Of a stretch of DNA of 64,000 bases, positions 34,697 to 42,681 are shown in pieces. Source of the stretch: Lacticaseibacillus suibinensis (GTDB lineage: Bacteria > Bacillota > Bacilli > Lactobacillales > Lactobacillaceae); contig NZ_RHOK01000001.1 of assembly GCF_003946175.1 (NCBI RefSeq), positions 62,001 to 126,000 on the forward strand, written 5' to 3'. The notes under the pieces were generated by a model. The model saw only the letters and a program-made list of their open reading frames with translations. It was not told the DNA's origin and made no database searches. Position 1 is the first letter of the stretch; each line of letters starts with the position of its first letter. The position numbers and the translations under genes were made by a program.

Positions 34697-35641
34697 ATGC
34701 AAACAGCAACAGGCACCAGTTATGCCAAAATTATTCTCATGGGTGAGCATGCCGTGGTCTATGGCCAGCCCGCCATCGCCTTGCCGGTGCCTTCCGTGCG
34801 CCTTACCGCGACGCTCGCGCCGGCGGTCAGCGGGCAAGTGATTAAATCCAGCTTTTATCACGGCGCGTTAGCTGAAGCGACGCCTAGTTTCGCGGGCATT
34901 GCGCAGTTAATCGAGGCGCTGCTGGCGCATTTTGAGGCCTCGACGGTGCCATTCACGTTGAGCATTACCAGCATGTTGCCCGCTGAGCGCGGTATGGGCT
35001 CGTCTGCGGCCTGCAGTGTTGCCATCATTCGGGCCTTTTATGCGGCCTTTGCGGCGCCACTAACCCAAACCACCTTGCTCGACTGGGCCAGTGTGTCGGA
35101 AAAAGCCATTCATGGCAATCCCAGTGGCCTTGATGCCGCCACAGTCAGTGCCAATCGGCCGCAGTGGTTCGTGCGCGGCGAGCAGCTGCAGCCAATTGCT
35201 TTTCCCAGTCGCGGGGTCTTGGTGATTGCTGATACTGGCATTAAGGGCCAAACCGGCCAAGCGGTGGCGGCCGTGGCTACCTTGCTGCAGCAAAAACCGG
35301 CCCAATATGGCCCCTTGATTGAACAAATCGGCGCGGCCACGCGATCGGCCGCTACCGCCCTAGGTGAAGATGACTTACCAATGTTGGGCCGGCAAATGAC
35401 GCTGGATCAACAGGCGTTGGCCCAGTTGGGCGTTAGCAGCCCGCAACTCGATGCCCTAATCGCAGTCGCCAATGCGCATGGTGCACTTGGCGCCAAACTT
35501 ACCGGCAGCGGTCAAGGCGGCTGCATGATTGCACTAGCTTCAAACCCCACTGCGGCCAGTACCCTCACCGCTACTTTAACTGCCGCCGGTGCCACTGCGA
35601 CTTGGCAGTATGACTTTGCCCAAAAGGAGAATCCTGCATGA
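34697..35641 (+). CDS. mvk: Mevalonate kinase
   Basis: GHMP kinase (314 aa) that phosphorylates mevalonate, the first ATP step of the lower mevalonate pathway. Motif 1 is ILMGEHAVVYGQPAIALP, the ATP loop is LPAERGMGSSAACSVA, the substrate region is GNPSGLDAATV, and motif 3 is GALGAKLTGSGQGGCMIAL. The ATG at 34697 has SD AAGGAG; a frame start at 34667 lies in the promoter. Its stop overlaps the next gene as ATGA. It is first in mvk-mvaD-fni. Confidence 0.96.
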   Translation: MQTATGTSYAKIILMGEHAVVYGQPAIALPVPSVRLTATLAPAVSGQVIKSSFYHGALAEATPSFAGIAQLIEALLAHFEASTVPFTLSITSMLPAERGMGSSAACSVAIIRAFYAAFAAPLTQTTLLDWASVSEKAIHGNPSGLDAATVSANRPQWFVRGEQLQPIAFPSRGVLVIADTGIKGQTGQAVAAVATLLQQKPAQYGPLIEQIGAATRSAATALGEDDLPMLGRQMTLDQQALAQLGVSSPQLDALIAVANAHGALGAKLTGSGQGGCMIALASNPTAASTLTATLTAAGATATWQYDFAQKENPA

Positions 35642-36588
35642 CAACTGCAACTGCGCGTGCCCATACCAACATCGCTTTGATCAAATACTGGGGCAAAAAA
35701 GATGCCGCGTTGATGTTACCTTATACCAGTAGCGTATCCTTGACGTTAGCCGATTTTTACACGGACACCACAGTGACTTTTGATGCCGGCTTGACCGCTG
35801 ATCAGTTTGCGCTCGATGGCCGCAGCCAACCCACCACCAAAATCACTGCTTTTCTGGACCAGGTGCGCGCACTTGCAGGCTCCAAGGCCCATGCGCAGGT
35901 GACTTCTTCTAATCATGTCCCCACTGCCGCCGGCTTGGCGAGTTCCGCTTCCGCCTATGCCGCGCTGGCCCTGGCGGCCAGCAGTGCGGCCGGGTTAACC
36001 CTGAGTCCCCGAGATTTGTCACGCCTGGCCCGCCGCGGGTCTGGTTCGGCGACCCGCTCAATTTTTGGCGGCTTGGCAATTTGGCACCGCGGCACCGATG
36101 ACGCTAGCTCTTATGCGGAAGCCTTGCCTGCCACCACCTTGCCGCTGCGGATGCTGGTGGTGATGGTTGATGCTGGCCGCAAGCCCATCGGGTCACGGCA
36201 ACTGATGGCCAATACCGTCGCCACCAGTCCTTACTACCCCGCCTGGGTTGAGCATAATGAAGCTGCGGCGCAGGCGATGGTGCAGGCGCTTGCGGCGAAT
36301 GATTTCACGCGGATTGGCGAATTAACCGAGGAAAGCAGCGCCCAGATGCATGCAGCGATTTTGGCCAGCCATCCCGCCTTCACCTACTTCCAGCCTGCAA
36401 CCATTGAAGTGTGGCAAGCAGTGCAAGCGATGCGCGCCGCTGGCATTCCCGCTTATGCGACGATGGATGCCGGCCCCAATGTCAAAATTCTGACGCTGGC
36501 TCCGCATGTTGCGGCCGTCAAAGCCGCCTTGCCGGCTGGCTTGACTGTGACCACCACTGCGGCTGGTCCCGCCGCACGATTATTGTAA
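35638..36588 (+). CDS. mvaD: Diphosphomevalonate decarboxylase
   Basis: GHMP-superfamily enzyme (316 aa) that decarboxylates mevalonate diphosphate to isopentenyl diphosphate. The N-terminal ARAHTNIALIKYWGKKD is diagnostic, as is the ATP loop VPTAAGLASSASAYAALA. GSGSATRSIFGG follows, and ATMDAGPNVKIL lies near the end. Its normal substrate is made by phosphomevalonate kinase, whose gene would usually follow but is not here. It is translationally coupled to mvk. Confidence 0.96.
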   Translation: MTTATARAHTNIALIKYWGKKDAALMLPYTSSVSLTLADFYTDTTVTFDAGLTADQFALDGRSQPTTKITAFLDQVRALAGSKAHAQVTSSNHVPTAAGLASSASAYAALALAASSAAGLTLSPRDLSRLARRGSGSATRSIFGGLAIWHRGTDDASSYAEALPATTLPLRMLVVMVDAGRKPIGSRQLMANTVATSPYYPAWVEHNEAAAQAMVQALAANDFTRIGELTEESSAQMHAAILASHPAFTYFQPATIEVWQAVQAMRAAGIPAYATMDAGPNVKILTLAPHVAAVKAALPAGLTVTTTAAGPAARLL

Positions 36589-36600
36589 AGGAGCAAGCTG

Positions 36601-37632
36601 ATGGCCCAATCACTGCAATCTCATCGCAAAGATGAACATGTCTTTTTAGCTGAAAAGTATTTTCAAACCGACGCCAGCGCTGGGTTTGATCAAGTGCGGT
36701 TCATTCATGACCCCTTGCCCGAAACGGCAGTGGCGGCGATTGATTTAACGCCTGAATTGTTTGGTTGGTCCTGGCCCTTTTTCATCAACGCGATGACTGG
36801 CGGCTCTGCCCAAACCGGTCGCTATAACGAAGCGCTCGCGACCATTGCCCGGCATTGTGGCCTCGCCATGGCTACCGGCTCACAAAGTGTGGCCTTGGCC
36901 GAACCAGCTCTGGCTGAGACCTTCGCCAGTGCCAGAGCGGCCAATCCCAATGGCTTTATGATCGGCAATCTTGGCGCTGACAAAACTTTGGCGCAGGCTC
37001 AAGCTGCCGTCGCCATGCTGCAGGCCGATGCGTTGGAACTGCATCTGAATGCCGTGCAGGAAACCGTGATGCCTGAAGGTGACACTGACTTCCACTGGGC
37101 CAAGTCAATTCAGACGATTGTGGCGGGGTTAAGCCAGCCTGTCATCGTCAAGGAAGTCGGGTTTGGCATGAACCGCGAAGCCCTCGCCAAGTTGCGCGCG
37201 CTGGGCGTGCAGTATGTCGATCTCGGCGGGCGCGGCGGGACTAATTTTGCTTTGATTGAAGGGGCCCGCCGCCAGGATCAGGCGTTTGCGGACTTGACTG
37301 ATTTCGGGCAAACTACAGTTGAATCACTGCTCGAAGCCCAAGGCAGCGAATTAACCCTCTTGGCCACCGGCGGCATTCGCACCCCACTCGATGTGCTCAA
37401 GTCCCTGCGCCTTGGCGCCAGCGCTGTTGGGATTAGCGGGTTGGTCCTCCACTGGCTAATTCAAGAAGGCCAGGCCGCGGCGGAAGCTCACCTGCGCGCC
37501 TGGCAAACCACGTTGCCCAAGCTGATGGCGATGCTTGGTGCCCAAAATCTGGCTGCCCTGCGGCAAGTGCCGGTGGTTCTTAGCCCGGCGTTAGTCAGTT
37601 ACGTCAAGCAGCGCGACTTACCTCTGCCTTAA
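36601..37632 (+). CDS. fni: Type 2 isopentenyl-diphosphate delta-isomerase
   Basis: FMN- and NADPH-dependent isomerase (343 aa) that interconverts IPP and DMAPP. The N-terminus QSHRKDEHVFLAEKYF binds substrate. FFINAMTGGS and ATGSQSVAL are FMN contacts, HLNAVQETVMPEGD carries the catalytic and Mg residues, and VKEVGFGM, DLGGRGGTNFA and ATGGIRTPLDVLKSL complete the barrel. SD AAAGGAG lies upstream. It starts 12 bases after mvaD, with no room for mvaK2 between. Confidence 0.96.
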   Translation: MAQSLQSHRKDEHVFLAEKYFQTDASAGFDQVRFIHDPLPETAVAAIDLTPELFGWSWPFFINAMTGGSAQTGRYNEALATIARHCGLAMATGSQSVALAEPALAETFASARAANPNGFMIGNLGADKTLAQAQAAVAMLQADALELHLNAVQETVMPEGDTDFHWAKSIQTIVAGLSQPVIVKEVGFGMNREALAKLRALGVQYVDLGGRGGTNFALIEGARRQDQAFADLTDFGQTTVESLLEAQGSELTLLATGGIRTPLDVLKSLRLGASAVGISGLVLHWLIQEGQAAAEAHLRAWQTTLPKLMAMLGAQNLAALRQVPVVLSPALVSYVKQRDLPLP

Positions 37633-37643
37633 CCAACGCCAAA

Positions 37644-37790
37644 GCGACGGGGCTGTAACAAAAGGCGGTTTTGGAGCCGACAGGTCGCCTTTCTAACGCA
37701 TGTCAGCCTGTACGTGCTTTGCACTACAAGCTGATCAAGCTGCTCGGCTCCGGCCTTTGAGCACGTATCTCTGCTGAAACATTTGAAGTG
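37644..37790. repeat. Structured intergenic sequence downstream of fni
   Basis: 147 bases rich in imperfect inverted repeats. GGAGCCGA (37673-37680) pairs with TCGGCTCC (37744-37751), with flanking AAAGGC parts, and GTACGTGC is echoed by GCACGTA. It opens with GGGGCTGTAAC, which recurs as GGGGCTGTGAC in the terminator that follows. No ORF or known RNA was recognised; it may be a REP-like intergenic repeat. Confidence 0.5.
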
Positions 37791-37832
37791 AATCTAGGGG
37801 CTGTGACATTTGTCACAGCCCCTAGATTTTTT
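37791..37832. terminator. Perfect 18-bp hairpin terminator between fni and the m5C methyltransferase
   Basis: AATCTAGGGGCTGTGACA / TGTCACAGCCCCTAGATT, then TTTT; it serves converging genes. Confidence 0.92.
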
Positions 37833-37837
37833 GGTCG

Positions 37838-39166
37838 TTATTTTCGCAAACCTTTGGGAAAGGCATTTTTAATCGTACCGTTCACAAGCTTGCCTAGCGC
37901 GAAGCCTGCACCCTCATAGGTCAGAAGCACCGTTTGCTTTTGCTTGAGGCTTGGCCTTGCCACGGTTTCGCCATGGCGATACCGTTCGAACTCCGCCGTG
38001 GTAAGTGGCACCACGGTCTGAAATGCACTGGCCGGCAGCGCCGTTGCCAAGGCATGACTCGGTTCAAAGCGTCCTTTTTTGAAGGTGCCAAGATCCAGCC
38101 CGGCGCGCAGCAGATGGACATGCGCCAGCGCCGGCATCTCGGCTGGCAGTGTCGTCAAGTTCTCGCCGACCTTCAAAAACGGTCCAGCGATTGGGGTGGT
38201 CAGACTGCTTTGAGTAAACGCCGTCCAATCAGCCTGCTCGGTGCGGTTCAGTTTCGAGGCGACCTGTTGCTTGCCAGTCCGGGCTGGCTCATCACCGGCT
38301 TTGCGGAGTTTGGCCACAAAATGCCCTTCCCCTTCCAGCAAATGCGGCCAAAGCCGGGCGGTGTTAGCGAGCGCGGGGTTGCCATCGGCCCAGTCTGGCT
38401 GGCCGTCGGCGATGCCGCCAACTTTGGCGATTGGCTCGATGGTCAGGCCAAGCGCCTGCGCCGCCCAGGCGATGATTTGCTCATCTTCTTCAGGACTGAA
38501 GGTGCAAGTCGAATAGACCAAGGTGCCGCCGGGCCGCAGCATTGCCACTGCCGAGCGCAGAATCTCGCGCTGGCGCGTGGCACATTGCGCCGGGTAATCA
38601 GGATTCCAGTAGGCCATTGCGGCGGGATCCTTGCGAAACATGCCTTCTCCGGAGCAAGGCGCATCCACCAAAATACGGTCAAAGAACGCCGGTAATTGGG
38701 CCGCCAAGGACTGGGGATCACTGTTGGTGACCAAGGTGTTGCTCAGCCCGAAACGTTCAACATTACTCGATAATACGCGCGCGCGACCGGCATTGATTTC
38801 GTTGGCGACGAGCAGACCTTGCTGGGCCATGAAGCTGCCCAGTTGCGTGGTTTTCCCACCTGGGGCGGCGCATAAATCCAGCACGCGCTCGCCAGGCGCC
38901 GGCGCTAAAACGGCGCCGACGAATTGAGCGCTGGGTTCTTGACTATAGACGTCCCCAGCTAAGTGGGCGATAGAGGTGCCAGCAACCTTACCATAGCTGC
39001 CCCACTGACTCCAAGCAATCGGCTGGGGCAAAGCTGGCGCACTGGGATGCAGCGGATTGATGCGAAAGCCGCTTTGCGCTGGCTCGTCAAAGGTCGCCAA
39101 AAAAGCCGCGGCCTCAGTGCCTAGTAGCTGCTGATATTTTTCGGTAAAGCCGGATGGTAAATTCAC
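37838..39166 (-). CDS. rsmF: 16S rRNA m5C methyltransferase, RsmF/YebU type (NOL1/NOP2/Sun family)
   Basis: SAM-dependent rRNA cytosine-5 methyltransferase (442 aa). VLDLCAAPGGKTTQLGSFM is the SAM site, ILVDAPCSGEGMFRK holds the first motif Cys, and LVYSTCTFSPEEDE the catalytic Cys. The C-terminal region (about 310-442) is the RsmF-like RNA-binding extension. The start is taken as GTG at 39166 because it overlaps the upstream stop as GTGA and has SD AGAGGA; the longer frame to 39238 is inside the neighbour. The exact target base is inferred. Confidence 0.91.
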   Translation of the reverse strand: MNLPSGFTEKYQQLLGTEAAAFLATFDEPAQSGFRINPLHPSAPALPQPIAWSQWGSYGKVAGTSIAHLAGDVYSQEPSAQFVGAVLAPAPGERVLDLCAAPGGKTTQLGSFMAQQGLLVANEINAGRARVLSSNVERFGLSNTLVTNSDPQSLAAQLPAFFDRILVDAPCSGEGMFRKDPAAMAYWNPDYPAQCATRQREILRSAVAMLRPGGTLVYSTCTFSPEEDEQIIAWAAQALGLTIEPIAKVGGIADGQPDWADGNPALANTARLWPHLLEGEGHFVAKLRKAGDEPARTGKQQVASKLNRTEQADWTAFTQSSLTTPIAGPFLKVGENLTTLPAEMPALAHVHLLRAGLDLGTFKKGRFEPSHALATALPASAFQTVVPLTTAEFERYRHGETVARPSLKQKQTVLLTYEGAGFALGKLVNGTIKNAFPKGLRK

Positions 39167-40125
39167 AGCCGATCCTCTCTTTCTTGGTGCACCGCGCGTT
39201 GCAAGAGCCAATATAAACCAGCCAGCCCAACTAGCCACAGGAAAACGGCAAAGGCAATCAGGCGTACCCGGTTGGTTAAGTCAAAGCGCCAGTTAGCAAT
39301 CACTAACCCTGCAGCTAAACTCAAGCCGCTGTAGGCAAAGAACTGCGTCCACAGATGGCGCAACGCATGGCGTCGCGGCGCCGGCGCTAAGGTGCGCGGC
39401 AAAAGCGCCGCGCCTTGTTGACTAGCAATCCAAGCCAGCGCCAGCGTGCCGAGCAGCAAGAGCCCGCAGCGTAAAATAAGCTGCCCTGTATCTTGCCACC
39501 AACTCGTCGCTGAGTTGTTTTGGTAATGATAGGTGGTCATTTGGCCGCCAAGAATGGTTTTCAATTTGGCCTTTTGGGTTTTGATGGTGGGGCTATCCGC
39601 ATAAACCGTCACCTGCTTCAAGGCAATGCTTTGTGCCGGCAGGCCGCTGGCATTTTCAAACGTCACCTGATTAATGACACTGCCGCTGTAAGCCTTCAGT
39701 TGCCCCAGCACCGGCACATACTGGCCGTTTTGACGTTGATACTGCTGGCTATGGCCCATGGTCAGCTGATCGGTTAAATCACTACCCACAATGACCACCG
39801 GGAGCGGTGAGCGCAGGTCCGCATCGCTGAACCACTGGCCTGAGGTTAACGGTAGACTGCCGTAATTACCTTGTGCATACAGATAAATGCGATGCCGGCC
39901 CGCGTGAAATTGCACCTGAATCGGGCCCAGATCAGCGGTGGCCAAGGCCGTGGCGGCTTCATTGAGGGTCATGGCTTTGCGACTTTTGATTTTGACGGCG
40001 GCTTCGCTTAACCCGTAATGATCGATGCGGTCAGCATACGTGGCCTGATCGTGAATCGACCAGATCCAGCCGGCAAGCACCACTAAAACGAGCCACACTA
40101 AGTTCAACCCGAACAAGCGCTTCAC
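39163..40125 (-). CDS. MacB/FtsX-like membrane protein, orphan (no ATPase nearby)
   Basis: 320 aa. Topology is one N-terminal TM (LNLVWLVLVVLAGWIWS), a large extracytoplasmic domain, then three TM segments (LILRCGLLLLGTLALAWIA, FFAYSGLSLAAGLVIA, LIAFAVFLWLVGLAGLYWLL). This 1+3 layout and the segment SGQWFSDADLRSPLPVVIVG resemble MacB-type ABC permeases. No ATP-binding partner gene is next to it. GTG starts at 40134, 40131 and 40125 are possible; the last has the best SD spacing. It is coupled to the rsmF-like gene. Assignment is tentative. Confidence 0.7.
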   Translation of the reverse strand: MKRLFGLNLVWLVLVVLAGWIWSIHDQATYADRIDHYGLSEAAVKIKSRKAMTLNEAATALATADLGPIQVQFHAGRHRIYLYAQGNYGSLPLTSGQWFSDADLRSPLPVVIVGSDLTDQLTMGHSQQYQRQNGQYVPVLGQLKAYSGSVINQVTFENASGLPAQSIALKQVTVYADSPTIKTQKAKLKTILGGQMTTYHYQNNSATSWWQDTGQLILRCGLLLLGTLALAWIASQQGAALLPRTLAPAPRRHALRHLWTQFFAYSGLSLAAGLVIANWRFDLTNRVRLIAFAVFLWLVGLAGLYWLLQRAVHQEREDRL

Positions 40126-40149
40126 AGTCACCACTCCTTTCTTGGCAGA

Positions 40150-40887
40150 TTATTGAATCAAGTAAATCCGGTCATTGATGGCATCAAACCGCGGAAAGGC
40201 GCGATTGAGCTTCAGCAGCCTGCGCTCCGGCACAAACTTTGCTAGTTGCCAAAACAAGCGGCTGTTGGTCGCCCCATTGCGCTCCCCCAGCACAAACAGA
40301 GGTAAGCTTGGGAATTGTTGGCGCAACTGCCACAAAAGCGCCGCATCGTTCCATTCATGATCCGGCGACCAGGCCATCACCACCGCATCCACTTGCGCGC
40401 CATAGGTCAACAGCGCTGCGGCCTCCCCGGCTTGATAAATCGGCAGTAGCGGTTTGGCGCCGGTCAGATTTTCCTTTTGCCAAGTACGGGCATCGGTGGC
40501 AATCACCTGATTGCCCGCCTGTTGCAGGCCGTAGCTTAAGTAGCCATTGCCCGCCGCAATTTCCAGATAGCGTTGCCGCCCGAATAATGCCGTCCAGGTG
40601 GCAAAGAGCCGCTGCTGAACAAAGGCCCACATGCCGAAATGATAGGCAATATACTGGCGAAAATTGCGCAGTAAATGATCCAGCGTGTTCACACTGGCAA
40701 GTGGTAGCGCTTGGCGCATCAGGTCAAAGGCGATGGCTTCGGTGATGCCTAGCCGAGGCAACGGTTCCTTGGGCAATTGGCCTTGCGCGACGGCCGCCCG
40801 GAAGGCTTGCATCGCAGTATATTGGGCAGTGAGCGCCGGACAGTGTGCCTGCTGCGTGAGTTGTGTCAAGTTTGCCCAATAATCCAA
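40150..40887 (-). CDS. Predicted SAM-dependent methyltransferase, unknown substrate
   Basis: 245 aa. The motif I-like RYLEIAAGNGYLSYGL, followed by NQVIATDARTWQKE and DAVVMAWSPDHEWND, indicates a class I methyltransferase fold. The helical N-terminal 110 residues are not recognised. The frame starts at TTG (40887) with SD GGAAGGGG; no ATG lies near a good SD, and the next one is 25 codons in (MQAFRAAVAQG). It is upstream of the FtsX-like gene in the same direction (24-base gap). The target is unknown. Confidence 0.72.
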   Translation of the reverse strand: MDYWANLTQLTQQAHCPALTAQYTAMQAFRAAVAQGQLPKEPLPRLGITEAIAFDLMRQALPLASVNTLDHLLRNFRQYIAYHFGMWAFVQQRLFATWTALFGRQRYLEIAAGNGYLSYGLQQAGNQVIATDARTWQKENLTGAKPLLPIYQAGEAAALLTYGAQVDAVVMAWSPDHEWNDAALLWQLRQQFPSLPLFVLGERNGATNSRLFWQLAKFVPERRLLKLNRAFPRFDAINDRIYLIQ

Positions 40888-40910
40888 GGCTTGCCCCTTC
40901 CAAACAAACA

Positions 40911-40934
40911 GGGGCGACTTGCACAGTCAGCCCC
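40911..40934 (-). terminator. Possible terminator before the methyltransferase gene
   Basis: Plus-strand GGGGCGACT / AGTCAGCCCC with a one-base bulge; the minus strand continues TGTTTGTTTGG. It would end the MIP18-family gene. Confidence 0.5.
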
Positions 40935-40940
40935 CAATTG

Positions 40941-41288
40941 CTAATGCATACCCAGCGTCATTTTGGCATAGCGACTCATGCGCTCTGGGCCCCATTGTGG
41001 GTACCATACCAAATGAATCTCCACTGAGTTAATCCCATCAATCGCCATCAGCGCCTGGTGAATGCCATCATCTAGCACTTCCGTCAGTGGACAACCCATG
41101 GTGGTTAAGGTCATTTCCACGTCGCAATGTCCGACATCATCCAAATCGACCCCGTAAATTAGGCCCAGGTTCACGATATCCACCCCGAGCTCCGGATCAA
41201 TCACGGTTTTGAGCCCGGCGACAATCGCTTCCCGCATTTTGGTGAAATAAGCGTCTTCTTCAGGCGTCGTTGCTACTTCGTCAGCCAT
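40941..41288 (-). CDS. MIP18/DUF59 family Fe-S cluster assembly protein (SufT-like)
   Basis: 115 aa, cytoplasmic. The family core is VIDPELGVDIVNLGLIYGV, then VEMTLTTMGCPLTEVLDD with the reactive Cys, and VEIHLVWYPQWGPERMS at the end. SufT-type proteins help deliver Fe-S clusters to client proteins. The N-terminal EVATTPEEDAYFTKM is a lineage-specific lead. It lies 11 bases after the tautomerase gene, with SD AGGAGG. Confidence 0.9.
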   Translation of the reverse strand: MADEVATTPEEDAYFTKMREAIVAGLKTVIDPELGVDIVNLGLIYGVDLDDVGHCDVEMTLTTMGCPLTEVLDDGIHQALMAIDGINSVEIHLVWYPQWGPERMSRYAKMTLGMH

Positions 41289-41299
41289 GTTGCGGCCTC

Positions 41300-41485
41300 C
41301 TATTCGTCAGCTTTGAGCACCCCAGCCACACTGTAGTGGTCTTTGCTCATTTCATTGAGCACGATATGCACATGTTCGGCTGGTGCCCCAGTGTTTTTGA
41401 CAATCGCTGCGGTGACGTCTTTGCACATTTGGGCCAGCTGCTCGTGGCTGCGGCCTTCAATCAAATCAATATGCACTAATGGCAT
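41300..41485 (-). CDS. 4-oxalocrotonate tautomerase family protein
   Basis: Very small enzyme subunit (61 aa) of the tautomerase superfamily. The mature N-terminus begins with Pro after the initiator Met (MPLVHIDLIEGRS), the catalytic Pro1. SHEQLAQMCKDVTAAIV and HVHIVLNEMSKDHYSVAG complete the beta-alpha-beta fold. The chosen ATG has SD AAGGAGGG; the frame to 41509 would hide Pro1. It is probably hexameric by family. The real substrate is unknown; no aromatic degradation genes are near. Confidence 0.88.
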   Translation of the reverse strand: MPLVHIDLIEGRSHEQLAQMCKDVTAAIVKNTGAPAEHVHIVLNEMSKDHYSVAGVLKADE

Positions 41486-41533
41486 GCTAAAACCCTCCTT
41501 GGCGCTCATTTATTGGTTCTATTATCGCATAAA

Positions 41534-42469
41534 TTAAGGCTGCTTGGTAGTCGGCGCTGTTTGATCAGGCAAACGGCGGTGCTGGCGTTTTTCATCTTGC
41601 TGATCCGAGGTCAAAAATTCCCCTACGACATCCACCGTATTCAAAATATCAATGAACGCCTGCGGATCAGTGCTGCGCGTCGCTTGAGTTAAATCGTACA
41701 GTTCATAGCGGGTGATCACAATCATCAAAGTGGTGTTCGGCTGACCCAAGTAACCGCCGCGACTTGGTAGCACGGTGATGCCGCGAATCAGGCGCGCCGA
41801 CACACTGGCAATTACTGCATCAGGATGGTTGGTGACGATCATCGCGGTAATCTTTTGATCAGAGGTATGGATGGTGTCCACCACCCGCGTCATGCAGTAA
41901 ATCGAGATAATCGTGTACAGCGCACTTTCCCACTGGATGCCAAACCCAGCGACCAAAATAATCACGAGGTTAATGGCAAACATCAAGACACCCACCGTGC
42001 GATGGGTGGTTTTGGCCAAATACATCGACACAATGTCGAGCCCGCCGGTGGAAAAGCCATAGCGCAAGGCAATGCCAACGCCGGCGCCAGTGAGGACACC
42101 GCCAAAAATCGCATTCATCAGCGGGTTATTCGACAAAGCATGGACCGGCAGGATAATCGCCAACACCGAGATGAACACCACGTTTAAAAAGGAGAACAGC
42201 GTGAAGCTACGCCCTAGCTTGCGCCAACCCAAATAGGCAATCGGTAAATTCAGCAGTAAATTGAACCACCCGGTCAAATCCCCATGGGTCAGGCCAAAGC
42301 GCTGCAAGAACAGCGAAATCAGCTGAGCGACCCCAGTGGCGCCGGCCTGAAAGACCCGCGCGGGGGTTAAAAAAAAGTTCAACGCTAAAGCGGTGACTAA
42401 ACCACTGACTAGCGCCACGCCGATTTTCTTTACTAAATCATGCTGATAGAATTGGGTCAACTTTGCCAT
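41534..42469 (-). CDS. YitT family membrane protein (DUF161 + DUF2179)
   Basis: 311 aa with about five or six TM helices in the first 210 residues (KKIGVALVSGLVTALALNFFLTPARVFQAGATGVAQL is the typical start, given in parts here). A cytoplasmic DUF2179 domain follows (TAMIVTNHPDAVIASVSARL, RGITVLPSRGGYLG). It ends in a charged tail DQQDEKRQHRR. Function is unknown. SD CGGAGG lies upstream. It stands first in a run with the tautomerase and MIP18 genes. Confidence 0.9.
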   Translation of the reverse strand: MAKLTQFYQHDLVKKIGVALVSGLVTALALNFFLTPARVFQAGATGVAQLISLFLQRFGLTHGDLTGWFNLLLNLPIAYLGWRKLGRSFTLFSFLNVVFISVLAIILPVHALSNNPLMNAIFGGVLTGAGVGIALRYGFSTGGLDIVSMYLAKTTHRTVGVLMFAINLVIILVAGFGIQWESALYTIISIYCMTRVVDTIHTSDQKITAMIVTNHPDAVIASVSARLIRGITVLPSRGGYLGQPNTTLMIVITRYELYDLTQATRSTDPQAFIDILNTVDVVGEFLTSDQQDEKRQHRRLPDQTAPTTKQP

Positions 42470-42604
42470 GACAGCCTCCGAAATGTCTGCGAATTGTGAA
42501 CAGCCGCCAGCGCTTCATACACGCAGCAATGCTCAGTTCGCCAGTGCTGCATTTAGAATACACGGCGGCCGCTTGAATTAACAGCCATCTCAGCAAATTT
42601 TTAG

Positions 42605-42610
42605 TATAAT
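42605..42610 (+). promoter_or_regulatory. Candidate -10 element of the pepD-like gene
   Basis: A perfect TATAAT 72 bases before the ATG; the matching -35 (CAGCCA at 17 bases) is poor. Confidence 0.4.
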
Positions 42611-42681
42611 AAGCTTGATTGCACGTGCCTCGCCGCTATTTGTTCACCAGCGGTAGACACCGATTGAGGAAGGAGAAACAC

